Source of the DNA: an uncultured Lachnospiraceae bacterium
Lineage (GTDB): Bacteria > Bacillota > Clostridia > Lachnospirales > Lachnospiraceae
DNA: 50,810 nucleotides
Assembly: GCA_910584965.1 (NCBI GenBank)
Contig: CAJUDZ010000024.1
Coordinates: 1-50,810 of the forward strand
Reading direction: 5' to 3'
Shown here: positions 16,272 through 24,722 of the stretch, piece by piece
Layout of the letters: the number at the start of each line of letters is the position of its first letter
Position numbering within the stretch: position 1 is the first letter of the stretch
The notes under the pieces: model-generated
Seen by the model: the letters and a program-made list of their open reading frames with translations, nothing else
Told to the model about the DNA's origin: nothing
Databases searched by the model: none
Made by a program: the position numbers and the translations under genes

Positions 16272-16805
16272 TTATTTGGTTTCTTTCATAATATCCTTAT
16301 TTTTCAGCAGATAATCTATCAGGGAAACAACCGTCAGAATCAGGGCAATCCATACAATAACATTTGTTATCAAACTGATTGCCTCGATATCCGCGATCAG
16401 CAGGCAGATCATTACCATCTGAAATGTTGTCTTAAACTTCCCCCAATAGCTTGCCGCAATCACGACGCCGTTGTCGGACGCGATCAGCCGGAATCCGCTG
16501 ATAATAAATTCTCTCGCAATAATAATGATCACCATCCACGCAGGGAGTTTCGCCATCTCCACCAGACAGATCAGTGCGGAACAGACCAGCAGTTTATCCG
16601 CCAGCGGATCCATAAACTTTCCGAAATTCGTAACCAGATTGTATTTTCTTGCAATTTTGCCGTCCAGCAAATCAGTCAGGCTCGCCACGATAAAAATTGC
16701 AAGCGCAATCCATTTGTCCGCCGTTGTTATGTCAACCAGCATAAACAGGACGAAAAAAGGAATCAGGATTACACGGAACATTGTCAGTTTATTGGGTAAA
16801 TTCAT
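16272..16805 (-). CDS. pgsA: CDP-diacylglycerol-glycerol-3-phosphate 3-phosphatidyltransferase
   Basis: A 177-residue integral membrane enzyme. It makes phosphatidylglycerol phosphate from CDP-diacylglycerol and glycerol 3-phosphate. The CDP-alcohol phosphotransferase motif D-G-x2-A-R-x8-G-x3-D-x3-D is complete in DGKIARKYNLV through GKFMDPLAD. About five or six hydrophobic helices follow the family layout. The ATG at 16805 is preferred because GGAG lies 9 nt upstream; the longer frame would need a TTG. It overlaps the end of rimO by 17 bp, so the two are translationally close. Confidence 0.92.
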   Translation of the reverse strand: MNLPNKLTMFRVILIPFFVLFMLVDITTADKWIALAIFIVASLTDLLDGKIARKYNLVTNFGKFMDPLADKLLVCSALICLVEMAKLPAWMVIIIIAREFIISGFRLIASDNGVVIAASYWGKFKTTFQMVMICLLIADIEAISLITNVIVWIALILTVVSLIDYLLKNKDIMKETK

Positions 16806-18132
16806 CTTCCAGTTCTCCAATCAAATCATATTCATATGCGCCGGTAATCCGGCATTTCACGAAAACGCCCGTCATCAGTTCCCTCTTCGTATTAATAAAA
16901 AGAAAACCGTCCACATTCGGCGCATCTTTATAGGTACGCGCCACATAAGCGTCTTCCCCCGCGACTTTTCCTTCGATTATGGCGTCCACGAGCCTTCCGT
17001 TCATGGCAAGCGCCGCATCGAAAGCAATTTCCTGCTGTAATTCCATGAGCTGCGCGCGCCTTTCCTCCTTTACCTCTTCCGGTATCTGGTCCGGCATGAG
17101 CGCCGCCGGCGTATCCTCTTCCTGGGAATAGGTAAAAACGCCCAGACGGTCAAATTCCATCTCGTCCACAAAGGAAAGCAGTTCTTCATGCTCCGCTTCC
17201 GTTTCTCCGGGAAAGCCGGTAATCAGCGTAGTCCTGATACAGATATCCGGTATTTCCTTCCTGAGTTTACCGATGATTGCAGCAAGCTCTTCCTTCGTCG
17301 TCCGCCGCCCCATCCTTTTTAATATTGTATCGCACCCATGCTGTATCGGCAAATCCAGATAATGGCAGATCTTAGGTTCCTCTTTCAGAACCCGTATCAG
17401 TTCATCGTCGATTTCTTCCGGATAGCAGTACAGGACACGAATCCATCGGAATCCATCGATCCGGCTCAGTTTCCTGAGCAGTTCGGGCAGCATTTTCTTT
17501 CCGTACAAATCCGTTCCGTATACGGTCGTTTCCTGCGCGACGACAATCAGTTCTTTTACCCCTTCCGCCGCCAGCGTTTCCGCCTCTTTTATAAGGCTTT
17601 CCATCGGAATGCTCCGGTAACGTCCCCGCACTTTCGGAATGATGCAGTAAGTGCAATGTTTATCACAGCCTTCCGCGATCTTCAGGTAGGCGTAATGTCC
17701 GCCCGTCGTGAGAACCCGCTTCGTATCCGCGAGCGGGCTTTTGTCCGTATTTCCGTAATGGTTTTCTTTTTTTCCTTCAAAAAATTCATCCAGCGCCTGT
17801 GTGATCTCATCGACCGCCGCCGTGCCGACAATCAGATCGACTTCCGGAATCTCTTTCTGGATTTCCTCACGGTAACGCTGCGCGAGGCACCCTGCCACAA
17901 CAAGCGCTTTGACGGCGCCGCTTTTTCGAAGACCGGCCATTTCCAGAATCGTGTCGATGCTCTCCTGTTTCGCGTCATTGATAAAACAGCATGTATTGAC
18001 GACGACAATGTCCGCCTCCGCTTCGTCGTCCGTAAAGTCATAATTTTTCCCGGACAAAAAGCCGAGCATCCGTTCCGAATCAACCAGATTTTTATCGCAC
18101 CCAAGCGAGATGAACAGTATTTTATCTCTCAT
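16789..18132 (-). CDS. rimO: Ribosomal protein S12 methylthiotransferase RimO
   Basis: A 447-residue radical-SAM methylthiotransferase that modifies an aspartate of ribosomal protein S12. The N-terminal UPF0004 domain begins SLGCDKNLVDSERMLG, whose first Cys binds the auxiliary iron-sulfur cluster. The radical-SAM CxxxCxxC is in EGCDKHCTYCIIPKVRGRYR. A C-terminal TRAM domain (about 380-447) binds RNA. The CDKNLVDSE form favours RimO over the tRNA enzyme MiaB. The gene follows rpoZ by 11 bp. Confidence 0.94.
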   Translation of the reverse strand: MRDKILFISLGCDKNLVDSERMLGFLSGKNYDFTDDEAEADIVVVNTCCFINDAKQESIDTILEMAGLRKSGAVKALVVAGCLAQRYREEIQKEIPEVDLIVGTAAVDEITQALDEFFEGKKENHYGNTDKSPLADTKRVLTTGGHYAYLKIAEGCDKHCTYCIIPKVRGRYRSIPMESLIKEAETLAAEGVKELIVVAQETTVYGTDLYGKKMLPELLRKLSRIDGFRWIRVLYCYPEEIDDELIRVLKEEPKICHYLDLPIQHGCDTILKRMGRRTTKEELAAIIGKLRKEIPDICIRTTLITGFPGETEAEHEELLSFVDEMEFDRLGVFTYSQEEDTPAALMPDQIPEEVKEERRAQLMELQQEIAFDAALAMNGRLVDAIIEGKVAGEDAYVARTYKDAPNVDGFLFINTKRELMTGVFVKCRITGAYEYDLIGELEDEFTQ

Positions 18133-18143
18133 AATGACTGCTT

Positions 18144-18380
18144 CTACTCTTCTTCATTCAGAATCTTGATCTTTCCCTGATTCAATTCTTCCACCGCAAC
18201 GGACAGCGGTTTCTTGTTCTGATAATTTTCCACAAAAGCCTCGTCTCCGGCTATGATCTGTCTTGCCCTTCTGGAAGTTGCCATAACGATGGAATACCGG
18301 CTGCTGACAACCGGCTCTTCGCCCTCCTCGATCTCGCTGTTTACGACCTTCATTAAATCTGTGTAAGATGGATGTAACAT
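18144..18380 (-). CDS. rpoZ: RNA polymerase omega subunit
   Basis: A 78-residue omega subunit, which helps assemble and stabilise RNA polymerase. The conserved core VVSSRYSIVMATSRRARQI is present. The ATG overlaps the gmk stop as TAATG, and GGAG stands 8 nt upstream inside gmk, so translation is probably coupled. Confidence 0.92.
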   Translation of the reverse strand: MLHPSYTDLMKVVNSEIEEGEEPVVSSRYSIVMATSRRARQIIAGDEAFVENYQNKKPLSVAVEELNQGKIKILNEEE

Positions 18381-19015
18381 TATTTTTCTCCTTTCGCGAG
18401 AACGCTCAGTTCTCCTCTGATTTTTTCAATAAACTCCTCATTCCTGAATGGTGTATTATGAGCGGCCGCGATAATTTCGTGGAGCTGTTTCACACAGGAC
18501 TCCAGATCATCGTTGACCACAATATAATCATATTCTTCGATTCCTTCCGACTCTTCCACCGCGCGGGCCATCCTTCTTTCGATCACTTCCGCCGTCTCCG
18601 TTCCCCTTCCGGTCAGCCGTCTCTTCAATTCCTGCGCATCCGGCGGCATCACAAAAAGGAGCAATGCCGAAGAAAACTGTTTCCTGATTTTCAGCGCGCC
18701 CTGAATTTCGATTTCCAGAATCACATCCCGGCCCGCCTCCAGCTGCTTTTCCACGTAGTCCCGCGGCGTACCGTAATAATTGCCGCAATAACAGGCGTAT
18801 TCTATCAGGCCGCCTTCCGCGATTTTCCGTTCAAATGCTTCTTTTGTAACAAAAAAATACTCTCTTCCGTCTTCTTCTCCTGCTCTGGGGGCTCTGGTCG
18901 TTGCGGAAACGGACAGCGCGTAGTTATCATACTCCTGTACCAGTTTCTTCATCAAAGTACCTTTTCCCGCTCCCGAAAAGCCGGAAACCACAATCAAAAT
19001 ACCCTTACGATTCAT
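18380..19015 (-). CDS. gmk: Guanylate kinase
   Basis: A 211-residue guanylate kinase (GMP + ATP to GDP + ADP). The P-loop is SGFSGAGKGT (residues 11-20). The GMP-binding segment SVSATTRAPRAGEEDGREYFF follows, read in short parts, and the lid-type GRGTETAEVIERRM. It sits in the conserved yicC-remA-gmk-rpoZ operon. Confidence 0.95.
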   Translation of the reverse strand: MNRKGILIVVSGFSGAGKGTLMKKLVQEYDNYALSVSATTRAPRAGEEDGREYFFVTKEAFERKIAEGGLIEYACYCGNYYGTPRDYVEKQLEAGRDVILEIEIQGALKIRKQFSSALLLFVMPPDAQELKRRLTGRGTETAEVIERRMARAVEESEGIEEYDYIVVNDDLESCVKQLHEIIAAAHNTPFRNEEFIEKIRGELSVLAKGEK

Positions 19016-19079
19016 CTGTACACCCTTTGTCCGCCGAAACGGACATCCATTTAAATTTTACAGCATATTTCCTGCCAAC

Positions 19080-19346
19080 TTAATTTCCGTCTTCTGCCTG
19101 TACCGCGTCTTCCGCCTGTGCCCTGCCTGAAATGGTCTCCGGAAGCAGCGCCGACAGCACGATCTGGCTGTTCTCCATGATTAAAACCGCTTTCGTCTTT
19201 CTGCCCTGAGTGGCATCGATCGCCATACCGTTTTCTTTCGCTTTCTGCACCAGACGCTTAACCGGCGCGGAATCCGGGCTTACGATTGCGATAATTTTCC
19301 CCGTATTTACAACATTGCCAAATCCGATATGAATTAATCTTCCCAA
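19080..19346 (-). CDS. remA: RemA-family regulator (DUF370)
   Basis: An 88-residue protein of the RemA/DUF370 family. In Bacillus, RemA is a DNA-binding activator of biofilm matrix and osmoprotection genes. The family core IHIGFGNVVNTGKIIAIVSP and DATQGRKTKAVLIM is intact. The last ten or so residues (QAEDAVQAEDGN) are an acidic tail. Targets in this organism are unknown; gene order with yicC and gmk is the usual one. Confidence 0.9.
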   Translation of the reverse strand: MGRLIHIGFGNVVNTGKIIAIVSPDSAPVKRLVQKAKENGMAIDATQGRKTKAVLIMENSQIVLSALLPETISGRAQAEDAVQAEDGN

Positions 19347-19366
19347 AATGACCGTTCCTGCCTTTG

Positions 19367-20245
19367 TTACTCGATATTCTGAATCTGCTCGCGGACTTTC
19401 TCGATTTCCGTCTTGAGTTCGATCGCCCGGTTGGATATTTCAAGATCATTCGTCTTTGACAGAATCGTATTGGCTTCCCGGTTCATCTCCTGTGCGATGA
19501 AATCCAGCTTTCTGCCGATGCCGCCGCCCTGAAGCAGGCTTTCCTTCGTCGTCTCAATATGGCTCCGCAGCCGCACCAGTTCTTCGTCAACACACACTTT
19601 GTCGGCAAAAATCGTCACTTCCATCAAAAGCCTGTTCTCGTCAATCTGCACATCTCCCAGAAGTTCTTTCACCTTGTCTTCCAGCTTCTGTCTGTACTGC
19701 GCGATGATCTCGGGCGAGCGCTCCGTAATATATTCCACATGAGCGAGCATGCCGTCCAGCTTGCCGGTCAGATCTTCCCTTAAATGCTCCCCCTCCTTGA
19801 TTCTGGTTTCCACAAACCCCTCGGCCGCCTTTGAAATTGCCTTCTCCAGCATCTGCCAGAGTTCCTCTTCGTCGATGGTCTGCTCTTCCATGCTCAGTAC
19901 TTCCGGATATCTTGACAGTGCGGATACTCTGACGTCGTTATCCAGCGCAAAATCTTCCGACATCTGCTCCAGATATTTCATATACTCGGCCGCCAGTTCC
20001 CTGTTATATTTCACGCAGAGATTGGACTCCGTATAATCTTCATACGTAATAAAAATGTCCACTTTGCCTCTCTGGATATACTGCTTTAACGCATTCCGGA
20101 TTGACGTTTCAAAAAAATTCAGTTTTTTCGGCATCTTGATATTGACGTCCAGATACCTGTGATTGACGGATTTCATCTCTACCGTAATCTTGCGGTCGCC
20201 TTCGGCAATTTCGCTTCTGCCAAAGCCGGTCATACTCTTAATCAT
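19367..20245 (-). CDS. yicC: YicC-family endoribonuclease
   Basis: A 292-residue YicC family protein. It begins with the signature MIKSMTGFGRSE and ends with the conserved LDFIAQEMNREANTILSK and KTEIEKVREQIQNIE. Members studied in E. coli and Bacillus act on small RNAs as endoribonucleases. The ATG at 20245 starts the signature; it is 13 nt after AAAGG, and an in-frame ATG 4 codons earlier abuts the AAAGG. First gene of the yicC-remA-gmk-rpoZ run and divergent from rqcH. Confidence 0.92.
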   Translation of the reverse strand: MIKSMTGFGRSEIAEGDRKITVEMKSVNHRYLDVNIKMPKKLNFFETSIRNALKQYIQRGKVDIFITYEDYTESNLCVKYNRELAAEYMKYLEQMSEDFALDNDVRVSALSRYPEVLSMEEQTIDEEELWQMLEKAISKAAEGFVETRIKEGEHLREDLTGKLDGMLAHVEYITERSPEIIAQYRQKLEDKVKELLGDVQIDENRLLMEVTIFADKVCVDEELVRLRSHIETTKESLLQGGGIGRKLDFIAQEMNREANTILSKTNDLEISNRAIELKTEIEKVREQIQNIE

Positions 20246-20383
20246 AGGAATAACCATGCCTTTCTCTTCATCCGCCGCCAGTGTCCGGACGGATATCCGC
20301 TGTGTAATCGACTTCGCGTTTATAAAACAGGTAATCTATAATATTATAGAATAATCACAAGTCCCCGTCAAGCAAATATAACA

Positions 20384-20412
20384 TTGAAAACCCCCCTAAA
20401 ATGTGTTACAAT
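20384..20412 (+). promoter_or_regulatory. Sigma-A promoter of rqcH
   Basis: TTGAAA (20384-20389, 5/6 apart from one base) and TACAAT (20407-20412, 5/6) are separated by exactly 17 bp. The leader to the ATG at 20507 is about 88 nt. Confidence 0.75.
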
Positions 20413-20506
20413 CTTGGCATTGTCCGGGGTTTTCTTCTTCATCCCGCCCCGCCCGGTTTCTATAAATAACATACGTTTTGTTTGTAATAAAGAAAGGATG
20501 TTTCCC

Positions 20507-22309
20507 ATGGCATTTGACGGTATCACGATCGCCAGCATCGTAAAAGAATTAAATCAGCATTTAACCGGCGGCCGCATTTATAAAATTGCCCAGCCCGAAC
20601 CGGATGAACTGCTTCTGACCATAAAAAACAACGCTTCACAATATCGGCTGTTATTATCCGCGGACGCTTCTCTGCCGCTCGTCTATCTGACCGGCAAAAA
20701 CAAGCAGAGCCCGCTGACCGCCCCCGGCTTCTGCATGCTGCTGCGCAAGCATTTACAGAACGCCAGGATTCTCGATATCGCCCAGCCCGGCTTAGAGCGC
20801 ATTATCCGCATCCGCCTCGAGCACCTGAATGAAATGGGCGATCTGTGTCAGAAAACACTCGTTATAGAAATAATGGGCAAACACAGCAATATTATTTTCT
20901 GCAACGAAAATATGATCATCGACAGCATCAAGCACATTTCCGGCCTCGTCAGCTCGGTGCGGGAAGTTCTGCCGGGCCGGGAGTATTTCATCCCGCAGAC
21001 ACAGGATAAGCAGAATCCGCTTTCGTTTCTGGATTCCCTGCCTGAGACGCCGTCTTTTTCCTGCCGCGCCGAAACACCGGACGACAGCATCCACAGGACG
21101 GCACAGGATTTCAGGGAAAAACTCACATCCATGCCGATGCCCCTTTATAAGGCGCTCTACTGCGCCTTCACCGGCCTTTCTCCGGTCATGGCACAGGAAA
21201 TCTGTTTCCGCGCCGGGCTGGACGGCGATATTCCGGCCGGCTCACAGCCCCCGGAAGCAATGGAACGGCTTTATGATACGTTCCTTTCCCTGTTAGCGCA
21301 GATTGCGGCGGGGAACTTCGCACCGAACATCATTTACGAGAAGAAAATGCCGGTCGAATTTGCCGCTCTGCCACTGACGCTCTACGCGGATAAGGAATCC
21401 GTCTCCTTCGATTCCATCAGCGAAGTACTGGAGCATTACTACGAAGAAAAAAGCACCCTGACGAGAATCCGCCAGAAATCAACGGATCTGCGCAGAATCG
21501 TGCAGACCGCACTGGAGCGTAACATCAAAAAATACGATTTACAGTGCCGGCAGATGAAAGATACCGAAAAAAGGGAAAAATACCGCGTCTACGGGGAACT
21601 TCTGAACACTTACGGATACGGTGTGGAACCGGGTGCCAAATCCATGGAGGCGTTGAACTACTATACGAACGAGATGATCACGATTCCGTTGGACGATACG
21701 CTGACGCCTTCCGAGAATGCCAAAAAATACTTTGATAAATACGGCAAACTGAAGCGCACTTTTGAAGCACTTTCCGAATTGACCGTAGAAGTCAAAAACG
21801 AAATCGAACATCTGGAATCCATCGCCGCGGCTTTGGACATCGCCCTGCAGGAAGAAGATCTGGTACAGATCAGGGAAGAACTGATTGAAAGCGGCTATAT
21901 CCGCAGAAAAGGCGGAAACAAAAAGGTGAAAATCACAAGCCGCCCCTTCCATTATATCAGTTCCGACGGCTTTCATATGTATGTGGGCAAGAACAACTAC
22001 CAGAACGACGAACTGACATTTAAACTGGCTGTGGGCAGCGACTGGTGGTTCCATGCCAAAGGGATGCCCGGCTCCCATGTCATCGTCAAAACGGAGGGAA
22101 AAGAACTGCCCGACCGCACTTTTGAAGAGGCGGCCAGACTGGCTGCCTGGTATTCCAAAGGCCGTGAACAGGAAAAAGTCGAAATCGACTATCTCCAGAA
22201 AAAGAATGTCAAAAAGCCCAACGGCTCCAAACCGGGATTTGTCGTCTATTACACGAATTTTTCGATGGCAATCGATTCCGACATCTCCGGTCTGAAACAG
22301 ATTCTATAA
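20507..22309 (+). CDS. rqcH: RqcH (NFACT family ribosome quality-control factor)
   Basis: A 600-residue NFACT protein, the bacterial Rqc2/NEMF homologue. It binds stalled 50S subunits and directs C-terminal alanine tailing of the blocked peptide. Parts in order: NFACT-N (MAFDGITIASIVKELN, about 1-200), helix-hairpin-helix and coiled-coil middle (about 200-430), and the NFACT-R domain (YHYISSDGFHMYVGKNNYQN-like, about 445-550) with WWFHAKGMPGSHVI. The expected Asp-Arg pair of NFACT-N appears as Glu-Arg in QPGLERIIRI. Older annotations call such genes fibronectin-binding. The ATG at 20507 follows AGAAAGG by 9 nt; an in-frame ATG stands right after that AAAGG. Confidence 0.93.
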   Translation: MAFDGITIASIVKELNQHLTGGRIYKIAQPEPDELLLTIKNNASQYRLLLSADASLPLVYLTGKNKQSPLTAPGFCMLLRKHLQNARILDIAQPGLERIIRIRLEHLNEMGDLCQKTLVIEIMGKHSNIIFCNENMIIDSIKHISGLVSSVREVLPGREYFIPQTQDKQNPLSFLDSLPETPSFSCRAETPDDSIHRTAQDFREKLTSMPMPLYKALYCAFTGLSPVMAQEICFRAGLDGDIPAGSQPPEAMERLYDTFLSLLAQIAAGNFAPNIIYEKKMPVEFAALPLTLYADKESVSFDSISEVLEHYYEEKSTLTRIRQKSTDLRRIVQTALERNIKKYDLQCRQMKDTEKREKYRVYGELLNTYGYGVEPGAKSMEALNYYTNEMITIPLDDTLTPSENAKKYFDKYGKLKRTFEALSELTVEVKNEIEHLESIAAALDIALQEEDLVQIREELIESGYIRRKGGNKKVKITSRPFHYISSDGFHMYVGKNNYQNDELTFKLAVGSDWWFHAKGMPGSHVIVKTEGKELPDRTFEEAARLAAWYSKGREQEKVEIDYLQKKNVKKPNGSKPGFVVYYTNFSMAIDSDISGLKQIL

Positions 22310-22327
22310 CATACGTTATGTAAAATC

Positions 22328-22384
22328 AAAAGTTCCCTCGCCGCATCCTTTGGCAGCACGCCGTCGGCACAGCAGGGAACTTTT
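22328..22384. terminator. Bidirectional terminator-like hairpin
   Basis: AAAAGTTCCCT (22328-22338) and AGGGAACTTTT (22374-22384) form a perfect 11-bp stem with a 35-nt loop that has short inner pairing. The A/T ends let it act for rqcH on the plus strand and for the coat-like gene on the minus strand. Confidence 0.75.
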
Positions 22385-22426
22385 CGTATTTATGCCCTCT
22401 GCCGCCATCAGCGGCACATGCGGGCA

Positions 22427-22687
22427 CTAAATTGTTTTCTCGATAAACAACGATTTCACATGATCGATCTCCGCCTGTGTGGCTTTTGCCGCCGGCACAT
22501 AATAGGATTTCTCTCTTGCGATCTGATACAGTTCTTCCTGTGACTGCTCACAGGCATTTCGAAACTGTTTCAAAGTCTGTTTTAACTCTTTGTTTTCCGT
22601 CTGGGGAATCATTTCTCCGAAACGAACCAGTTCTCCGTTGATTCCCGTCAAAGTATCCGCTACCATTGTTTTTTCCTGCATCTGCAT
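22427..22687 (-). CDS. Small spore-coat-like protein (CotF-related)
   Basis: An 86-residue helical protein that resembles the Coat_F group in its VADTLTGINGELVRFGEMI and QFRNACEQSQEELYQIAREK helices and the ending YYVPAAKATQAEIDHVK. Proteins of this type are minor spore coat components or coat-associated. GGAGGAG stands 5 nt before the ATG at 22687. It follows the 61-residue helical gene at 22804-22989 by 116 bp and probably works with it. Confidence 0.65.
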   Translation of the reverse strand: MQMQEKTMVADTLTGINGELVRFGEMIPQTENKELKQTLKQFRNACEQSQEELYQIAREKSYYVPAAKATQAEIDHVKSLFIEKTI

Positions 22688-22803
22688 ATTAACTCCTCCA
22701 TTTCCGCTCAGCCCGCAATCGAATGCGGACACAGTCCGCACGCGCAGGCACAAATTTACCTGAAAACGCTTTCTGAAAACAATTTCTTTTTCACGGTATC
22801 AGA

Positions 22804-22989
22804 TTAGCGCAAAAACTCCATCAGCTGCTGCTTGTTCTGCATTGCGGATTTCGCGCCTTTTTCAAAGAACTGCTTTACCTGGGTATCGCTCGCGCATTCC
22901 GCATATTCTTTCATTTTACAGTGTGTTACATCGTAACCGCCCATGAGATGACGAAGATTTTGTAATTCAAGTTCTGATAAATTAGCCAT
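22804..22989 (-). CDS. 61-residue helical protein, probably coat-associated
   Basis: A very small, wholly helical protein (LSELELQNLRHLMGGYDVTH, then EYAECASDTQVKQFFEKGAK). It looks like a half-length relative of the CotF-type fold and stands just before a second such gene, so a two-chain coat component is possible. This is inference from pattern only. AGGAGGG lies about 8 nt before the ATG at 22989. Confidence 0.6.
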   Translation of the reverse strand: MANLSELELQNLRHLMGGYDVTHCKMKEYAECASDTQVKQFFEKGAKSAMQNKQQLMEFLR

Positions 22990-23060
22990 TTGGGTTCCCT
23001 CCTGATTTTTTTTGATGCAGGATTAGTATCTGTATTCGGAGGGGAATTATACGTTTGTTT

Positions 23061-24698
23061 TTATTTTAACAGACGCATTTTTTTGGCAATATACACTAAC
23101 AGAGCTCCTTTCGGAAATGCTTTCAGTTCCGTTTCGTTCACCGCTCCCATTCGGATAATCAGCACAAAATAAACGAATGCGGCAGCGGCAAGCGCCATCA
23201 CAACGGAAATACGGTTTAACCCGATGAGATAATAAACGCCGGTATAAACGCCGTAAGCCGCCGCTCCCATCCAGACGGAAGCAAGGCCGGGCAAAAGGTA
23301 GGTCTTCACGATGTCTTCGCGATAACCCAGATATTTTTTGACAGAAGCATGATTTAACAGACACATAATGAACGAGTAAGCAATGTTCGCGGCCGCAAGC
23401 GCATAAAGATCCCAGTCCGTATATAACAGGAGCCCGATCAGCAGGCCGATCTGTACAACCAGCGCGGCCGCCGCATGGATAACCGGAATATTCACTTTGC
23501 CGATTCCCTGTAATACCGCATTGGTCAGTGTGGAAAGGCCATAGAGAATGACCGTTACCGCCAGCACGCGCAGCAGGCCCGACGCGGTTTCCAGCGCTTC
23601 TTTCTGCGGGTAGATAAACTGAACGACCGGTTTCGCAAGCACGGCAAGCCCCACCGCAGACGGAATGGAAAGGAGCATCGTCATCCGCGTCGCCTGGCTG
23701 ACCTTATATCTCGTTTCTTTTTCCCGGTGCGTCGCGAACGTGGCGGAAACGCCCGGCAAAGAAGCGGAAGACATCGCTGACGCGAGCGCAATCGGTATAT
23801 TGACAATGGAAATGGCCTGTGTCGCAAAAATACCGTACCGAATCGCCGCCGTCGCTTCTTCCATCCCCTTGACGTCGATCATGATTTTATTATAGATCTT
23901 CATATTGACAACGGTAGAACAATTATAGATAAATGTGCTTAAAATAAAAGGTGTTACGGTCGTGATGATCACTTTGAAAATTTCCTGATAACTCTCCTCA
24001 TGGCCCGCATTATCCCGTTTTACCCGTTTCCTGATAACATCCCCGTTCAGATAATACATGCCGGCCATAAACAGCAGCGCGATCAAAACGCCAGCGCCCG
24101 TACCGAGGGCGCTGCCCGATGCACCGTATACAGCCTGTGTCGTCGCGCTCTCATTTTTTACCATTCCAATCAGCAGATAAGCCGCAAGGATACTGATGAC
24201 CGCATTCAGGATCTGTTCCAGAATCTGGGAAATGGACGTATGCACCATCGACCCGTGCGCCTGAAAATATCCCCGGAATACGCCGAGCAGTCCGGAAAAA
24301 AATATTGTCGGTGCGAAAACCCGCAGTACCGGGATGGAATTGGGCATATCGGAAACCAGCAGAGGCGCCGCAAAAAAAGTAATGAGGGAAGCTATCCCCC
24401 CTACCACGAGAACATAAATGAGCGCACACTGAAATACCCTCTGGGCATTTCGATATTCCTTATAAGCCAGCCGCTGTGCGATGACTTTAGAAATGGCAGA
24501 GGGTATACTATACGAAGAAACCAATAAAATAATGGTATAAATATTGATGGCGCTGCTATAATATCCGTTTCCTTCCAGACCGATGATGCTTGTCAGGGGG
24601 CTTCTGTATATCAGGCCAATGATTTTAACGATAATGCCGGCGGCTGCAAGAATGCCGGCCTGAAGCACAAAACTATCCTTCTTCTTTTGTTGTGCCAT
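23061..24698 (-). CDS. MurJ/YtgP-type lipid II flippase (MOP superfamily)
   Basis: A 545-residue polytopic membrane protein with about fourteen hydrophobic helices. Length and layout fit YtgP, the MurJ of Bacillus, which flips lipid II for peptidoglycan synthesis. N-terminal signature: QAGILAAAGIIVKIIGLIYR and LEGNGYYSSAINIYTI. It could instead be a capsule-type exporter or a SpoVB paralogue; the shorter SpoVB-type protein at 2656-4029 argues for distinct roles. It starts 24 bp after glgA, probably in one transcript. Confidence 0.8.
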   Translation of the reverse strand: MAQQKKKDSFVLQAGILAAAGIIVKIIGLIYRSPLTSIIGLEGNGYYSSAINIYTIILLVSSYSIPSAISKVIAQRLAYKEYRNAQRVFQCALIYVLVVGGIASLITFFAAPLLVSDMPNSIPVLRVFAPTIFFSGLLGVFRGYFQAHGSMVHTSISQILEQILNAVISILAAYLLIGMVKNESATTQAVYGASGSALGTGAGVLIALLFMAGMYYLNGDVIRKRVKRDNAGHEESYQEIFKVIITTVTPFILSTFIYNCSTVVNMKIYNKIMIDVKGMEEATAAIRYGIFATQAISIVNIPIALASAMSSASLPGVSATFATHREKETRYKVSQATRMTMLLSIPSAVGLAVLAKPVVQFIYPQKEALETASGLLRVLAVTVILYGLSTLTNAVLQGIGKVNIPVIHAAAALVVQIGLLIGLLLYTDWDLYALAAANIAYSFIMCLLNHASVKKYLGYREDIVKTYLLPGLASVWMGAAAYGVYTGVYYLIGLNRISVVMALAAAAFVYFVLIIRMGAVNETELKAFPKGALLVYIAKKMRLLK

Positions 24699-24722
24699 GT
24701 TTCGTTTCCATCCTTTTGCTGT

